A stretch of DNA of 64,000 nucleotides, from assembly GCF_030177755.1 (NCBI RefSeq), contig NZ_CP126539.1, positions 2,814,001 to 2,878,000 of the forward strand, written 5' to 3'. The DNA is from Devosia sp. RR2S18 (GTDB lineage Bacteria > Pseudomonadota > Alphaproteobacteria > Rhizobiales > Devosiaceae). The position numbers and the translations under genes are program-made. The notes under the pieces were generated by a model. It made no database searches, was not told the origin of the DNA, and worked only from the letters and a program-made list of their open reading frames with translations. This document shows, one piece after another, positions 8,339 through 17,737 of this stretch; the first letter of the stretch is position 1; each line of letters begins with the position of its first letter.

Positions 8339-9316
8339 TTACCAGCGGATGAGCGAAGCGCCCCAGGTGAAGCCGCCGCCCATGGCTTCCAACATGACCA
8401 GATCGCCCTGCTTGATACGGCCATCGGCAACGGCGACGCTGAGGGCCAGTGGAACCGAGGCTGCCGAAGTGTTGGCGTGCACATCGACAGTGATGATCAC
8501 CTTCTCGGGCGGCAAGCCGAGCTTGTTGCCAGCGCCGTCGATGATGCGCTTGTTGGCTTGGTGGGGCACAAACCAGTCGAGATCATCCACGGTGTAGCCA
8601 CCGGCTTCCAGCGCCGCATAGACAACATCGGTGATCTTGCCCACGGCATGGCGGAAAACCTCAGGCCCCTGCATATGCACATGGCCAGTCGTGCCGGTAG
8701 AGGACGGGCCGCCATCGACATAGAGCTTGTCCCAGTGATGGCCATCAGAGCGGAGAGATGATGACAACACCCCCTGATCGGGAGCATCGTCCGCCAGTTC
8801 TACTTTCTCCATGACGACTGCACCCGCGCCATCGCCGAAGAGCACGCAGGTCGAGCGATCGGTCCAGTCCAGAAGGCGGGAGAAGGTTTCTGCCCCGATG
8901 ACCAGAGCGCGGGTGCCAAGGCCATTCTTGAGGTAGGAGTCGGCTGTTGCCACGGCATAGACGAAACCAGAGCACACAGCCTGGATGTCGAAGGCCATAC
9001 CGTGATGGATGCCAAGCTTCATCTGCACCAGGGTGGCCGCGGCCGGAAAGGTATAGTCCGGCGTAGTCGTCGCAACGATTATGAGATCGATGTCATCAGG
9101 AGTGACGCCCGCATGGGCCATGGCCTTGCGAGCCGCCTCGACAGCCAGATCGGACGTGAACTGGCCTTCTGCCGCAATGTGTCGTTCCTTGATGCCGACC
9201 CGCTGCTGGATCCACTCGTCGGAGGTTTCGACCATGGCTGCCAGTTCGGCATTGGTCAGCACCTTCTCGGGAAGATAGCCGCCTACGCCGCGGATGATGG
9301 ATCGCGTTTTGGTCAC
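8339..9316 (-). CDS. fabH: Beta-ketoacyl-ACP synthase III
   Basis: FabH condenses acetyl-CoA (or another short acyl-CoA) with malonyl-ACP to start fatty acid synthesis. The 325-residue protein has the catalytic Cys in [13 protein letters not shown] (about residue 113), the His in [12 protein letters not shown] and the Asn in [16 protein letters not shown], the full Cys-His-Asn triad. It ends GASLIRW, as FabH proteins do. The start lies 5 bases after the plsX stop, so the two are one operon, the standard arrangement. Confidence 0.96.
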   Translation of the reverse strand: MTKTRSIIRGVGGYLPEKVLTNAELAAMVETSDEWIQQRVGIKERHIAAEGQFTSDLAVEAARKAMAHAGVTPDDIDLIIVATTTPDYTFPAAATLVQMKLGIHHGMAFDIQAVCSGFVYAVATADSYLKNGLGTRALVIGAETFSRLLDWTDRSTCVLFGDGAGAVVMEKVELADDAPDQGVLSSSLRSDGHHWDKLYVDGGPSSTGTTGHVHMQGPEVFRHAVGKITDVVYAALEAGGYTVDDLDWFVPHQANKRIIDGAGNKLGLPPEKVIITVDVHANTSAASVPLALSVAVADGRIKQGDLVMLEAMGGGFTWGASLIRW

Positions 9317-9321
9317 GCCGG

Positions 9322-10383
9322 TTATGCCTCGGTTTCTCGGTTAGCGACAGCACTGGCTGCCTTGATGGGAAAGCGCTTGATAGAGTCCTTGATCTTCTCC
9401 ACCAGGCGGCTGCGTCCCATTTCATATGCAAGGCCCAAGGCACTTTTGTAACCGATCTCGTCGGTTCCGCCGTGAGATTTGATCACCACCCCGTTGAGCC
9501 CCATGAAGACGCCGCCATTGACGGTCCGCGGGTCCATCTTGCGCCGCACGGCGTTGAGAGCAGAAGTGGCAAACAGCGCGCCGATCTTGCTCATCATGTT
9601 GGAGCGCAGTGCCTCCGAGAGATACTTGCCGACCTGGCGAGCGGTACCTTCCGCGGTCTTCAGCGCGATGTTGCCGACGAAGCCTTCGGTGACCACCACA
9701 TCGACAGTGCCCTTGCCGATGTCATCGCCTTCCACGAAGCCATGGTAGCGAAACCCGTTGCCACTTGCTTCAGCGAGCACCCGCCCGGCCTCCTTGATGG
9801 AGTCGAGGCCTTTCACTTCTTCGGTGCCGACGTTGAGCAGACCCACGCTGGGCTGCTCGTCGTTGAAGAGACACCTGGCGAGGGCTGAGCCCAGTACGGC
9901 ATAATCGACGAGTTGCTGCGCATCCGCGCCGATTGTGGCGCCCATGTCCAAAACGATGATATCGCGGCGCAAGGTGGGCCAGATCGCCGCTATGCCGGGG
10001 CGTTCAATACCTTCCATGGGGCGCAGGCAAAATGTAGCCATGGCCATCAGGGCGCCGGTATTGCCGCCCGAGATGGCAACGTCGGCCTCCCCATCCTTCA
10101 CCGTCTGGATGGCCATCCACATCGAGGATGTGCCCTTGCCCTTGCGGAGTGCCTGGCTCGGTTTTTCGTCCATCGCGACGACCTGCTCGCAGTGGCGCAC
10201 GACCGAGGCGGACTTGAGCTCGGAGAATTCATCCAGGAGCGGATGAATCTGCTCCTGCCGTCCGTGAAAGATGAACCTGACGTTGTTGCGCTCCTTGAGG
10301 GCAAGGAGGGCACCGTGGATCACCGCTCGAGGAGCGTTGTCACCCCCCATCGCATCCACAGAAATGGTAATCGTATCTGTCAT
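9322..10383 (-). CDS. plsX: Phosphate acyltransferase PlsX
   Basis: PlsX makes acyl-phosphate from acyl-ACP, the acyl donor for PlsY in phospholipid synthesis. The 353-residue protein opens with [20 protein letters not shown], has the [19 protein letters not shown] segment (about residue 90), [12 protein letters not shown], and [16 protein letters not shown], all family hallmarks. ATG 10383 begins the family sequence; upstream in-frame residues are not conserved. It is followed directly by fabH. Confidence 0.96.
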   Translation of the reverse strand: MTDTITISVDAMGGDNAPRAVIHGALLALKERNNVRFIFHGRQEQIHPLLDEFSELKSASVVRHCEQVVAMDEKPSQALRKGKGTSSMWMAIQTVKDGEADVAISGGNTGALMAMATFCLRPMEGIERPGIAAIWPTLRRDIIVLDMGATIGADAQQLVDYAVLGSALARCLFNDEQPSVGLLNVGTEEVKGLDSIKEAGRVLAEASGNGFRYHGFVEGDDIGKGTVDVVVTEGFVGNIALKTAEGTARQVGKYLSEALRSNMMSKIGALFATSALNAVRRKMDPRTVNGGVFMGLNGVVIKSHGGTDEIGYKSALGLAYEMGRSRLVEKIKDSIKRFPIKAASAVANRETEA

Positions 10384-10465
10384 AATCGCCCGTTCTGCGC
10401 CTCCGGCTGGAGGGCACGCAAACATATCCCATCAACCGGTCGGTGCAACCCTGCACCCGAGACGC

Positions 10466-11005
10466 CTATTCCGACGAGGGCTTGAGCTTGGCAAGTGCAG
10501 CAAACGGGCCACTTGCTTCGCCATCATCCTTAGCAGGGAGATCATCCAAGCTTTCACCCGGAAGCCGAGGATAGGGGTCTATAGCCAGGGCCAAGGTTTC
10601 GATCAGCAAAGCGCTGAGGTCGACCTCGGGGCCGTCCAGGTGATCGGGGAAATCCTCGTCCTCGAGATCCACAAAGACTTCCGAGCCCGGGGTCGGCTTT
10701 GAACCCTCAGCCTCAGGAAGAAACACGCGGTCAACCGGCTCATCGATGTCCTGGGTTACCGGCTCAAACGTAACAACGGAGGGCTGCACGAGCCGCGCCT
10801 TGATATGACCCTGGGCGCGAATTCCGCCGCGCAGAGGGACTACGGTCAAAGCTGCATCGAACGACTCGATGGCGCTGACCTTCAACTGTTCAGCCAGCGC
10901 TGCCCGCACCTCTTGATCAAGCGATACCTCGACCGAACGGCCGGTCGCCGGTAAGCGGTCAAGTCGAACAATGGCGTCAAAGAGCGGCGAGTTGGATGTG
11001 GTCAT
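10466..11005 (-). CDS. DUF177 (YceD-like) protein
   Basis: A 179-residue protein of the DUF177/YceD family, linked in plants and bacteria to 23S rRNA accumulation and usually encoded near rpmF or plsX. The central VVPLRGGIRAQGHIKARLVQPSVVTFEPVTQDID and the acidic EVFVDLEDEDFPDHLDG segment fit the family, though the paired cysteines seen in some members are absent. The start ATG overlaps the stop of the upstream chaperone gene by 4 bases, indicating translational coupling. rpmF itself is not present here. Confidence 0.85.
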   Translation of the reverse strand: MTTSNSPLFDAIVRLDRLPATGRSVEVSLDQEVRAALAEQLKVSAIESFDAALTVVPLRGGIRAQGHIKARLVQPSVVTFEPVTQDIDEPVDRVFLPEAEGSKPTPGSEVFVDLEDEDFPDHLDGPEVDLSALLIETLALAIDPYPRLPGESLDDLPAKDDGEASGPFAALAKLKPSSE

Positions 11006-11529
11006 GCAGTACCCTCGAATCGAATGTCTCCGCTGGTGATCGAGTCTGCCGGCTGCGTAGCCAGGGCGCGGTCCTGCGCGAGCACATAGGTGGCCAATGC
11101 CTCCACATGGGGTCCGGTTTCCCCGTCGAAAACATTACGCGCAAGCACCGCCTCGAGTGCAGCCGCGTCATCGCGATCCATGGCTTCGTTCAACGCAGCG
11201 AGCAGGCCAAAGAAAATGTTCCCCATCTTCTTGATCTTCTTGGGAACGCCCAGGTCTCCTGCCCCCATCTCACGAAGCGAGCGATCCATGTCCTTGAAGA
11301 AGAGGTCGAAAACAGCTTGGCTGAAGTCCTTTTGCGGTCCTGACTGAGCCCGCAACCTGCGAAACAGCAGCGCCAGATGCAGGCTGATCATGTCGAAACG
11401 GCCAGTGACGGTGTCGGGGACGTGCCAGTCGGCGTAGAGGCGAGGCTGCCGGGATTGCGCCACAATGGCGCTATAGACGGCGTAAACCGGCTCGGCAGCA
11501 GTTTTCTTGCGAAACAGTGACAGGATCAT
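11002..11529 (-). CDS. Ubiquinol-cytochrome c chaperone family protein
   Basis: A 175-residue protein of the CBP3/UQCC1 family, which in mitochondria helps assemble cytochrome b of the bc1 complex. The core YADWHVPDTVTGRFDMISLHLALLFRRL, followed by FDLFFKDMDRSLREMG and GNIFFGLLAALNEAM, is characteristic. ATG 11529 starts the conserved region; in-frame sequence further upstream overlaps the divergent lipoprotein promoter. It is the first gene of a likely operon with DUF177, plsX and fabH. Confidence 0.88.
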   Translation of the reverse strand: MILSLFRKKTAAEPVYAVYSAIVAQSRQPRLYADWHVPDTVTGRFDMISLHLALLFRRLRAQSGPQKDFSQAVFDLFFKDMDRSLREMGAGDLGVPKKIKKMGNIFFGLLAALNEAMDRDDAAALEAVLARNVFDGETGPHVEALATYVLAQDRALATQPADSITSGDIRFEGTA

Positions 11530-11685
11530 GGGTGCGCTCAGCGTCTGGATCGGTCCAACTGGCGGGCAAAACAGCCAGCCGGACGTTTGCCAGCTTGCCA
11601 GAAGGCGTGGTTGGCAGCTACACATTCGGCCGCCATCGCCATGTGGTGCTGGCTATAGTCGAGAGCCATCGGGAAAGTCAAACTC

Positions 11686-12138
11686 ATGCTCCTGCGTACT
11701 GTCTCTGGTCCTGTCGCGCCAATTGCGGCCGTTCTGCTTGGTCTGGCGCTCGCCGGCTGTGCGGGTACCAATGGGCTCGTCACCAAGCGGACGCAAGGCT
11801 ATGAAATCTCCGACAGCGCGATGCAGCAGATCCGCCCCGGACAAAGCGAGCAGCTTGTCCGGCTGGTGCTTGGATCGCCGCAGTCGACCAACACATTCGG
11901 TGACCAGTCAGCCTATTACTATGTCGAGACGAAGGTGCGGCAGACCTCGTTCGGCTTGACCATGGTGGATTCGCGCACGGTGCTGGCGATCTACTTCGAC
12001 AACAACAAGAAGGTTATCGACAAAGCGGTCTACACCCTACAGGACGGCAAGACGGTCGCCATCGAAACGCGCCGGACACCATCATTCGGTGATGACCGAA
12101 CCTTTATCGATCAGATCCTGAATTCAGTCGGTATGTAA
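11686..12138 (+). CDS. bamE: BamE-like outer-membrane assembly lipoprotein
   Basis: A 150-residue lipoprotein of the SmpA/OmlA (BamE) family, a small subunit of the BAM complex that inserts outer-membrane proteins. A signal peptide ending in a lipobox (ALAGCAG) puts lipidated Cys near residue 25. The conserved helix-strand segment QIRPGQSEQLVRLVLGSPQ, followed by YYYVETKVR and later strands, is the BamE core. It is longer than E. coli BamE (113) because of the C-terminal tail. The gene is divergent from the chaperone operon and ends at a good terminator. Confidence 0.85.
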   Translation: MLLRTVSGPVAPIAAVLLGLALAGCAGTNGLVTKRTQGYEISDSAMQQIRPGQSEQLVRLVLGSPQSTNTFGDQSAYYYVETKVRQTSFGLTMVDSRTVLAIYFDNNKKVIDKAVYTLQDGKTVAIETRRTPSFGDDRTFIDQILNSVGM

Positions 12139-12148
12139 GCGGCAAGGT

Positions 12149-12176
12149 AGCCCCCCACATCGGGGGCTTTCCTTTG
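12149..12176 (+). terminator. Rho-independent terminator after bamE
   Basis: AGCCCCC (12149-12155) pairs with GGGGGCT (12162-12168), a 6-base loop, then TTTCCTTT. It is 10 bases beyond the bamE stop and just before the convergent nusB stop. Confidence 0.8.
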
Positions 12177-12177
12177 G

Positions 12178-12672
12178 CTATTTGGTCGCTGTTAGATCGT
12201 CGCCGGCCGCACGGGCGAGCGAGTCCAACGTCGCGTTGACCAGTCCCGAGGCATCGTCCTCGTAGAAGGCGCGCGCCACATCCACGTATTCGGTAATAAC
12301 GACGCGCGCGGGAATATCCTTGCGGCGGAGGAGTTCGAAGCCCGCGGCCCGCAGAATTGCCCTTAAGGTGGCATCGACGCGTTCCATCGGCCAGTTGGCA
12401 GCAAGGGCCTGGTCCACCGCCGGATCAATCGCCAGCTGATGCTTGGCCACGCCAGAGACAATCTGCCGGAAAAAGTCGGCATCGGCCGGCAGGTACTGCT
12501 CGCCCTCGATCTCCCGACCAAGGTGGAACGAGCCGAATTGGGCCAGAGTGTCCTCGAGCGTCGCCCGGCCGACATCCATCTGATAGAGCGCCTGGACCGC
12601 AGCGAGGCGGGCGGCGCCCCTTTGATTGGCCGGGCGGAAAGCCTCCGGATCGCGTTTCGGTGCGGTGACCAT
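12178..12672 (-). CDS. nusB: Transcription antitermination protein NusB
   Basis: A 164-residue protein that binds boxA RNA with NusE (S10) and supports rRNA transcription. NRQGAARLAAVQALYQMDVG-type text near the N-terminus (ARLAAVQALYQMD) and the C-terminal ILRAAGFELLRRKDIPARVVITEYVDVARAFYEDDASGLVNATLD are the family's best-known motifs. It follows nrdR by 33 bases, part of a glyA-nrdR-nusB run. In many bacteria riboflavin genes lie here; they do not in this window. Confidence 0.94.
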   Translation of the reverse strand: MVTAPKRDPEAFRPANQRGAARLAAVQALYQMDVGRATLEDTLAQFGSFHLGREIEGEQYLPADADFFRQIVSGVAKHQLAIDPAVDQALAANWPMERVDATLRAILRAAGFELLRRKDIPARVVITEYVDVARAFYEDDASGLVNATLDSLARAAGDDLTATK

Positions 12673-12705
12673 GGGTATCCTGTTCGTGTGTCGGCGCGGG
12701 GCGAC

Positions 12706-13194
12706 CTAGTCCTGAGACGATAGGCCGTCTGCATGCCTATCTTGTTCCGGGCCGAGATCGGCCAGGAAATTGCGGAAGTCGTCAGCGGCAGAAAAGTTCT
12801 TGTAGACAGAGGCGAAGCGAACGAACGCCACATCATCAAGGCCCTTGAGCCCTTCCATGACATATTCGCCGATCTGATCGGAAGTGACTTCGACGTCACC
12901 GAGCGATTCGAGCTGTCGAACAATGCCCGAGATCATGCGCTCGACGCGCTCCGGCTCGACCGACCGCTTGCGCAGGGCAGTGTAGACGGAGCGTGCGAGT
13001 TTTTCGCGGTCGAACGGGACCTTACGGCCGCTTTTTTTCACGACGGTTAAATCGCGCAATTGCACGCGTTCAAAGGTGGTGAAGCGGCCGCCGCAGCCGT
13101 TGCAGACACGTCGGCGGCGGATAGCGCCCGAATCTTCGGTCGGGCGGCTATCCTTCACTTGAGTGTCGTCATTGCCGCAATAAGGACAGCGCAT
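12706..13194 (-). CDS. nrdR: Transcriptional repressor NrdR
   Basis: NrdR is the ATP/dATP-sensing repressor of ribonucleotide reductase genes. The 162-residue protein begins with a zinc ribbon ([15 protein letters not shown] and [12 protein letters not shown]), followed by an ATP-cone domain from about residue 49 ([20 protein letters not shown]). Start and length match the family exactly. It sits 20 bases after glyA and before nusB, the usual cluster. Confidence 0.96.
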   Translation of the reverse strand: MRCPYCGNDDTQVKDSRPTEDSGAIRRRRVCNGCGGRFTTFERVQLRDLTVVKKSGRKVPFDREKLARSVYTALRKRSVEPERVERMISGIVRQLESLGDVEVTSDQIGEYVMEGLKGLDDVAFVRFASVYKNFSAADDFRNFLADLGPEQDRHADGLSSQD

Positions 13195-13214
13195 TGTTAC
13201 CTTTGAGCGTAGCG

Positions 13215-14516
13215 TTAGGCGTAGATTGGGAAGCGGGCGGTGAGCGCCTTCACCTTGTCGCGGACTGCGCTCTCGACGGCGGCATTGCCCTCATCCGAGT
13301 TGGCTTCGCGCAGCCCATCCAGCACCTCGACGATCAAAGCACCGATCTCTTGGAATTCCGCAACGCCGAACCCACGAGTGGTCCCGGCAGGGGTGCCGAG
13401 GCGAATACCCGAGGTCACGAACGGCTTTTCCGGATCGAATGGAATGCCGTTCTTGTTGCAGGTGATGTAGGCACGACCAAGGCCCTGCTCCGCCCGTTTG
13501 CCGGTGGCGTTCTTGGGCCGCAGGTCGACGAGCATCAGATGGTTGTCGGTGCCGCCGGAAACGACGTCGAGCCCCTGTGACTTGAGCGCCTCGGCAAGGG
13601 CGCGGGCATTGTCCACGACCTGACGGGCATAGGACTTGAACTCGGGCTGCAGTGCCTCCTTGAAGGCAACGGCCTTGGCGGCGATGACGTGCATGAGCGG
13701 CCCGCCCTGCAGGCCGGGGAACACCGCCGAATTGATCTTCTTGGCGATTTCTTCGTCGTTGCTGAGGATCATGCCGCCGCGCGGACCGCGCAAGGATTTG
13801 TGCGTTGTGGTCGTTACGACGTGGGCATGCGGGACCGGCGATGGGTGAACGCCACCAGCAACGAGGCCGGCGATGTGGGCCATATCGACCATGAGGTAGG
13901 CGCCAACAGAATCAGCGATCTGGCGGAAGCGGGCCCAATCCCAGATGCGGGAATAGGCGGTGCCCCCAGCTACGATCAGCTTGGGCTTGTGCTGCTGGGC
14001 GAGCCGCTCGACTTCATCCATGTCGAGGAGGTGGTCGTCGCGGCGCACGCCATAGGAGACGACGTTAAACCACTTGCCGCTCATGTTCACCGGCGAGCCG
14101 TGCGTGAGGTGACCACCGGAGTTGAGATCGAGTCCCATAAAGGTGTCGCCCGGCTGCAGCAGTGCCAGGAACACGGCCTGGTTCATCTGCGAGCCCGAGT
14201 TGGGCTGCACATTGGCAAACTGCGCGCCGAAGAGCTGCTTGGCACGTTCAATCGCGAGAGTTTCGGCAACGTCGACAAATTGGCAGCCGCCATAGTAGCG
14301 TTTGCCGGGGTACCCCTCGGCATATTTGTTGGTCATGATCGACCCCTGCGCCTCAAGCACAGCGCGGGACACGATATTTTCCGACGCAATCAGTTCGATC
14401 TCGTGCTGCTGCCGGCCCAATTCATTGCCAATCGCTTCGGCGATCTCGGGATCGATCTCGGCCAGCGAACTGGAAAAGAAGTTGGGAAAGAGCGAGGAAG
14501 ATGTGGCGGCGCTCAT
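13215..14516 (-). CDS. glyA: Serine hydroxymethyltransferase
   Basis: GlyA converts serine and tetrahydrofolate to glycine and 5,10-methylene-THF, the main source of one-carbon units for purine and thymidylate synthesis. The 433-residue enzyme has the family start ([18 protein letters not shown]), [25 protein letters not shown], and the PLP-binding lysine in [16 protein letters not shown] (about residue 235). ATG 14516 is where homology begins. A ZTP riboswitch lies about 120 bases upstream on the same strand, tying expression to purine/folate status. nrdR and nusB follow. Confidence 0.97.
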   Translation of the reverse strand: MSAATSSSLFPNFFSSSLAEIDPEIAEAIGNELGRQQHEIELIASENIVSRAVLEAQGSIMTNKYAEGYPGKRYYGGCQFVDVAETLAIERAKQLFGAQFANVQPNSGSQMNQAVFLALLQPGDTFMGLDLNSGGHLTHGSPVNMSGKWFNVVSYGVRRDDHLLDMDEVERLAQQHKPKLIVAGGTAYSRIWDWARFRQIADSVGAYLMVDMAHIAGLVAGGVHPSPVPHAHVVTTTTHKSLRGPRGGMILSNDEEIAKKINSAVFPGLQGGPLMHVIAAKAVAFKEALQPEFKSYARQVVDNARALAEALKSQGLDVVSGGTDNHLMLVDLRPKNATGKRAEQGLGRAYITCNKNGIPFDPEKPFVTSGIRLGTPAGTTRGFGVAEFQEIGALIVEVLDGLREANSDEGNAAVESAVRDKVKALTARFPIYA

Positions 14517-14635
14517 GGGACGATGACCTCGCAAGTAATCGAGAGGATGGGCATAGCCGAGGCCTTATCATGGCGCGAAGCGCGATTCCAAGGCCAGGAA
14601 GATTGCTTTGAAGACATAGGGCTCCCCTGTGTGCG

Positions 14636-14716
14636 GATGGGCGCCCAGGCGAGCGGCTCTCTAGGTTCGCGTTCCCCGATGGTTACCCATCTTTTCTCGC
14701 CAGTAGCGCGAACGGC
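14636..14716 (-). ncRNA. ZTP (pfl) riboswitch in the glyA leader
   Basis: Read on the minus strand: GTTCGCG (P1 5' arm), CTACTGGCGAGAAAA, hairpin GATGGGTAACCATC, GGGGAACGCGAAC (P1 3' arm), a short linker, then CCGCTCGCCTGGGCGC. This order and the near-invariant CTGGCGA, CGGGGAxCGCG and GCCTGGGC blocks are the pfl motif, which senses ZTP/ZMP when 10-formyl-THF is short. The gene it precedes, glyA, is one of its classic targets. Confidence 0.88.
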
Positions 14717-14767
14717 CGGAATATGCCGCAGATTGGGGAGGAGAGAAAGTGAAAAACGCGCGAGCGA

Positions 14768-14983
14768 TCAGGCAAACTTGCCGCGGGGTGCAGGGGCTGG
14801 CGCCGGCTCGGGTTTAGCCAGGGCACGGCGAAGCTTGGCGAGAGCCAGTCGCTCCATGTGACCACGCGCGGCATTAAGTGGCGCGATGACCACCACCTCG
14901 GTCCCCGTCGCTTCATCGATGGCGGCGACGCGCATCTGCTGGCCCATCTGGACGAATTCGAACAGGACCGCACCGTCGCTCAT
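14768..14983 (-). CDS. DUF6898-like small protein
   Basis: A 71-residue protein: FEFVQMGQQMRVAAIDEATGTEVVVIAPLNAARGHMERLALAKLRRAL, then a Pro/Ala-rich tail. The pattern (a short beta hairpin, IDxxTGxEV, then a helix) fits DUF6898, a small Hyphomicrobiales family of unknown function. GGAGATTCTTC before ATG supports the start. It lies between the L,D-transpeptidase and glyA on the same strand, and the ZTP riboswitch starts about 50 bases beyond its stop. Confidence 0.7.
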   Translation of the reverse strand: MSDGAVLFEFVQMGQQMRVAAIDEATGTEVVVIAPLNAARGHMERLALAKLRRALAKPEPAPAPAPRGKFA

Positions 14984-15021
14984 GAAGAATCTCCGTAGGC
15001 GGAGATTAGCGGGTCTGGACG

Positions 15022-15052
15022 AGGGCGGAAAGGCCTGCGACCGTTCCGCCCT
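15022..15052 (-). terminator. Possible attenuating hairpin after the L,D-transpeptidase
   Basis: AGGGCGGAA (15022-15030) pairs with TTCCGCCCT (15044-15052), a perfect 9-bp stem just past the transpeptidase stop. There is no T-run, so it may be a stability element rather than a terminator. Confidence 0.4.
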
Positions 15053-15058
15053 GCCCCG

Positions 15059-16321
15059 CTAGGCTTCGAAGGTAACTTTGCCCTGAGCGTCGAACTGGTA
15101 GACGTCATCCCGGAAGCTGACGGTACCCTGACGATTGGCCCAGGCGGTGATGTAGGTCGTGTGGATCGGCACGCGCGCCTGGCACTCCACGTCGAGACGT
15201 TCAAGCGAAGCGAAGGTGGTGTCGACCCGGGCACGATCCCAATCGCCATTGTCACGCAAGAGCCAGCTAACCAGGTCAGCGACATTGTCGACGCGAACGC
15301 AACCCGAAGAGTGGAAGCGGGCATTTTCGCCGAAGAGCTCCTTGCCGGGCGTGTCGTGCAGGTAGCAATCGTAGGGATTGTAGAAATTGATTTTGCAGTG
15401 GCCCATGGAGTTGGCCGCCCCCGGCTCCTGGCGATACATGTAGTTGATCGCATTGCCAAGATTGGTCCAATCGATGGAAGCGGGCGAGATCTCGTTGCCG
15501 CTGCCGTCGTAAATATGGATATTCTGCTCGGCTAGATAGTTGGGGTTTTCCAGCATGTACTTGGTCAAATCCTTCTGAACCAAGGACTTCGGGACATGCC
15601 AATAAGGATTGAAATTGATCTGGCTGATCTTGCTGGCCATGATTGGCGTGGCGCGATCCACGCGGCCGACAACGGCGGTGTGGCGCTGCTCAACCATGCC
15701 GTCATTCACCGCCTCGATCGTGGCAGCCGGAATGTTGACGACAACATAGCGTGGGCTGAGTGACGACGCCGTATTCTGGACGCGCGTAAAGTTGAGATAA
15801 AGCTGCTGCAGGCGCGTGGCGGCCGGAACCGACAGCGCATACCAGGTCGCCTCATCCACCTGGCCGTTGACGATCAGGCCATGACGGGCCTGGAAGGTGC
15901 GGACACCACGGTCGGTCTCGGCATCGAACAAATCGTTGACGTTCTCGACGATGGCCATATCGTTCGAGGAAATCAGGCGACGCTTGAGGGCGATCACCGG
16001 ACGACCATCCTTGCCCAAACTCAGACCATAGGCTTCCTGCGGAATCTCTTCCCAGCCGCCATTGGCGACGAATGGCTCGTATTGGGAGATGGCGAGCTGC
16101 AGATTATAGGCTGTGTCGTAGGACAGGATCGGCTCGTTGGTCGCGATCAGCGCCTCGGCGGCGGCAGTATTACCACCCTGATCGACGTCGCGCAGCACGC
16201 GCTTGCGCGAAAACATGTCCCAAATGGACTCGCTTTCCTGAGCGCGCACAATGGCAGGCATTGCGATTGTCGCACCACCCACGGCGAGTGTGCGAAGGAG
16301 AGAACGTCTATTTAGCCGCAT
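15059..16321 (-). CDS. L,D-transpeptidase (YcbB/LdtD-like), Tat-exported
   Basis: A 420-residue periplasmic enzyme that makes 3-3 crosslinks in peptidoglycan or attaches proteins to it. It begins with a twin-arginine-type signal (MRLNRRSLLRTLAVGGA...AIVRAQ). A peptidoglycan-binding module lies around residues 130-165 (DRGVRTFQARHGLIVNGQVD). The YkuD domain follows, with VVGRVDRATPIMAS, SMGHCKINF and the catalytic HSSGCVRVDN (Cys about residue 340). The multi-domain layout is that of the YcbB group. It is the neighbour of ldtR, whose product regulates such an enzyme in related bacteria. Confidence 0.92.
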   Translation of the reverse strand: MRLNRRSLLRTLAVGGATIAMPAIVRAQESESIWDMFSRKRVLRDVDQGGNTAAAEALIATNEPILSYDTAYNLQLAISQYEPFVANGGWEEIPQEAYGLSLGKDGRPVIALKRRLISSNDMAIVENVNDLFDAETDRGVRTFQARHGLIVNGQVDEATWYALSVPAATRLQQLYLNFTRVQNTASSLSPRYVVVNIPAATIEAVNDGMVEQRHTAVVGRVDRATPIMASKISQINFNPYWHVPKSLVQKDLTKYMLENPNYLAEQNIHIYDGSGNEISPASIDWTNLGNAINYMYRQEPGAANSMGHCKINFYNPYDCYLHDTPGKELFGENARFHSSGCVRVDNVADLVSWLLRDNGDWDRARVDTTFASLERLDVECQARVPIHTTYITAWANRQGTVSFRDDVYQFDAQGKVTFEA

Positions 16322-16493
16322 CGAAAGTCACCCAATTCGTCCCTGCCAGGCAGGCATTTAGATACCATCTCGTCCGGCGCGCTCACAACGCGGTCAACCG
16401 CATGTGAACCTGTTCAGACTCTGTCAACTACGCTTAGGACGAGAACGGTTTAAACCAGGTAACGGCGTGGCTTTTGTTTGCGGCACAAATAAG

Positions 16494-16517
16494 AACGTCG
16501 GCCGTGCGGCCGACGTT
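16494..16517 (-). terminator. Terminator after ldtR
   Basis: A perfect 10-bp stem (AACGTCGGCC, 16494-16503, with GGCCGACGTT, 16508-16517) lies 39 bases past the ldtR stop, followed on the minus strand by CTTATTTG. It separates ldtR from the transpeptidase, so that gene needs its own promoter. Confidence 0.65.
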
Positions 16518-16555
16518 GTTGAAGCTGTTGTGGCAGGCCGGCAACAGTTAAGTTG

Positions 16556-17065
16556 CTAGAGCTTGTAGAGGATCTGATCGACCCAGAAGCGCTCAAGGCG
16601 GGCCAGAGCCTTGTTGAGACCGTCGAACTCGTCGTCGCCCAGGCCACCGACCTTGTCGATCGATTTGAGATGACGATCATAAAGTTCGTCGATCACTTCG
16701 GCCACTTCTTCGCCCTTGGGCGTCAGCTTGATGCGGACCGAGCGGCGGTCGGAGCGGGAGCGCTCCTGGAAGATGTAACCCGTCTCCACCAACTTCTTGA
16801 GGTTGTAGGAAACGTTCGAGCCAAGATAGTAGCCGCGGGAGCGCAGTTCGCCGGCGGTCAGTTCGGCATCGCCGATGTTGAACATCAGCAAGGCCTGTAC
16901 GGGGTTGATGTCGTCCCACCCCATGCGGTCGAACTCGTCCTTGATCAGATCGAGTAGCCGGCGGTGCAGGCGTTCGACACGCGAAACAGCCTCCAGATAG
17001 AGCGGCTTCAGGCTGCGGGTCTGTTCAGGAACCATTGCCTCGGCGGCGTTGGATTTGATTGCCAT
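16556..17065 (-). CDS. ldtR: MarR-family regulator LdtR
   Basis: A 169-residue winged-helix regulator. LdtR of Liberibacter and Sinorhizobium controls an L,D-transpeptidase and osmotic/cell-wall tolerance. The sequence NPVQALLMFNIGDAELTAGELRSRGYYLGSNVSYNLKKLVETGYIFQERSRSDRRSVRIKLT is nearly diagnostic for that orthologue group and contains the recognition helix and the wing. The transpeptidase gene lies directly downstream, matching the known regulator-target pairing. No operator could be identified by eye. Confidence 0.9.
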   Translation of the reverse strand: MAIKSNAAEAMVPEQTRSLKPLYLEAVSRVERLHRRLLDLIKDEFDRMGWDDINPVQALLMFNIGDAELTAGELRSRGYYLGSNVSYNLKKLVETGYIFQERSRSDRRSVRIKLTPKGEEVAEVIDELYDRHLKSIDKVGGLGDDEFDGLNKALARLERFWVDQILYKL

Positions 17066-17255
17066 TTTTGCCTCACTGTTCTCTTCGTCTGTGCGATTTT
17101 TCGCATCTCATGGGGCTAAACTACGGCGCCCCGACTAAGATCGCCCTAAGCAGTACGCTTAAGAGCATCTTACTGAAAGGCAATGGGAATTTGGCTTTAT
17201 TCTTCGTTACACCAGTGCAGAAAATTGTAACCTTACCAGTGTGTGGACGCCTTCG

Positions 17256-17645
17256 TCAGTCGGCAGCCCGGGCGCGACGGATGCGGACACTCAGCACGAA
17301 TATGATGAGAATGGCGGCAAGAAGGACCAGGCGAACGGCAAAGCCAATAGCGGACATCTGAACGTCCGGGCTGCCCATAAGGTAGAATAGAAGCTCGACG
17401 CAGGTGGAGCCCACCAGGAGCACCGCACCCCAGCTTGCCTTGATCCAGAGACCGACGGCGGCGAAGAGGCGAGCCAGGGCGAAGATCGCCAGATAGACAA
17501 ACCCCGCGGTGCCAAGCTCAGCGATGGGACTGACTGCTCCTAGGTTGACTCCCAACAATCGGGCAGCGTCATTGAGACCCAGCGCCAGACTGATCATCGC
17601 GACGATGCGGATATAGATCCCGAAAGGTTGGGCATTGAGGTGCAT
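17256..17645 (-). CDS. DUF6163-like inner-membrane protein
   Basis: A 129-residue protein with four predicted membrane helices (about residues 8-28, 42-62, 70-88, 100-122) and an Arg-rich C-terminus. Small four-helix proteins of this type, placed between ldtR and hemB, are conserved in Hyphomicrobiales and carry the DUF6163 label as far as I recall. It is divergent from hemB. No catalytic motif is visible, so its role is unknown. Confidence 0.65.
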   Translation of the reverse strand: MHLNAQPFGIYIRIVAMISLALGLNDAARLLGVNLGAVSPIAELGTAGFVYLAIFALARLFAAVGLWIKASWGAVLLVGSTCVELLFYLMGSPDVQMSAIGFAVRLVLLAAILIIFVLSVRIRRARAAD

Positions 17646-17737
17646 GGCAGCCTTCTAGTCCTCGCCTGCCGATGCGACAAGCGGGTGCTTGGAGGAACGT
17701 AGTGGCGCTGCTAGACCCGTGCGCAGCAAGGAGACCG

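Noticed and set aside
13689..14861. A 390-codon plus-strand open frame across glyA and its leader
   Set aside because: It is antisense to a confidently identified glyA, with no ribosome site, no family motif and an amino-acid make-up typical of the complementary frame of a GC-rich gene.
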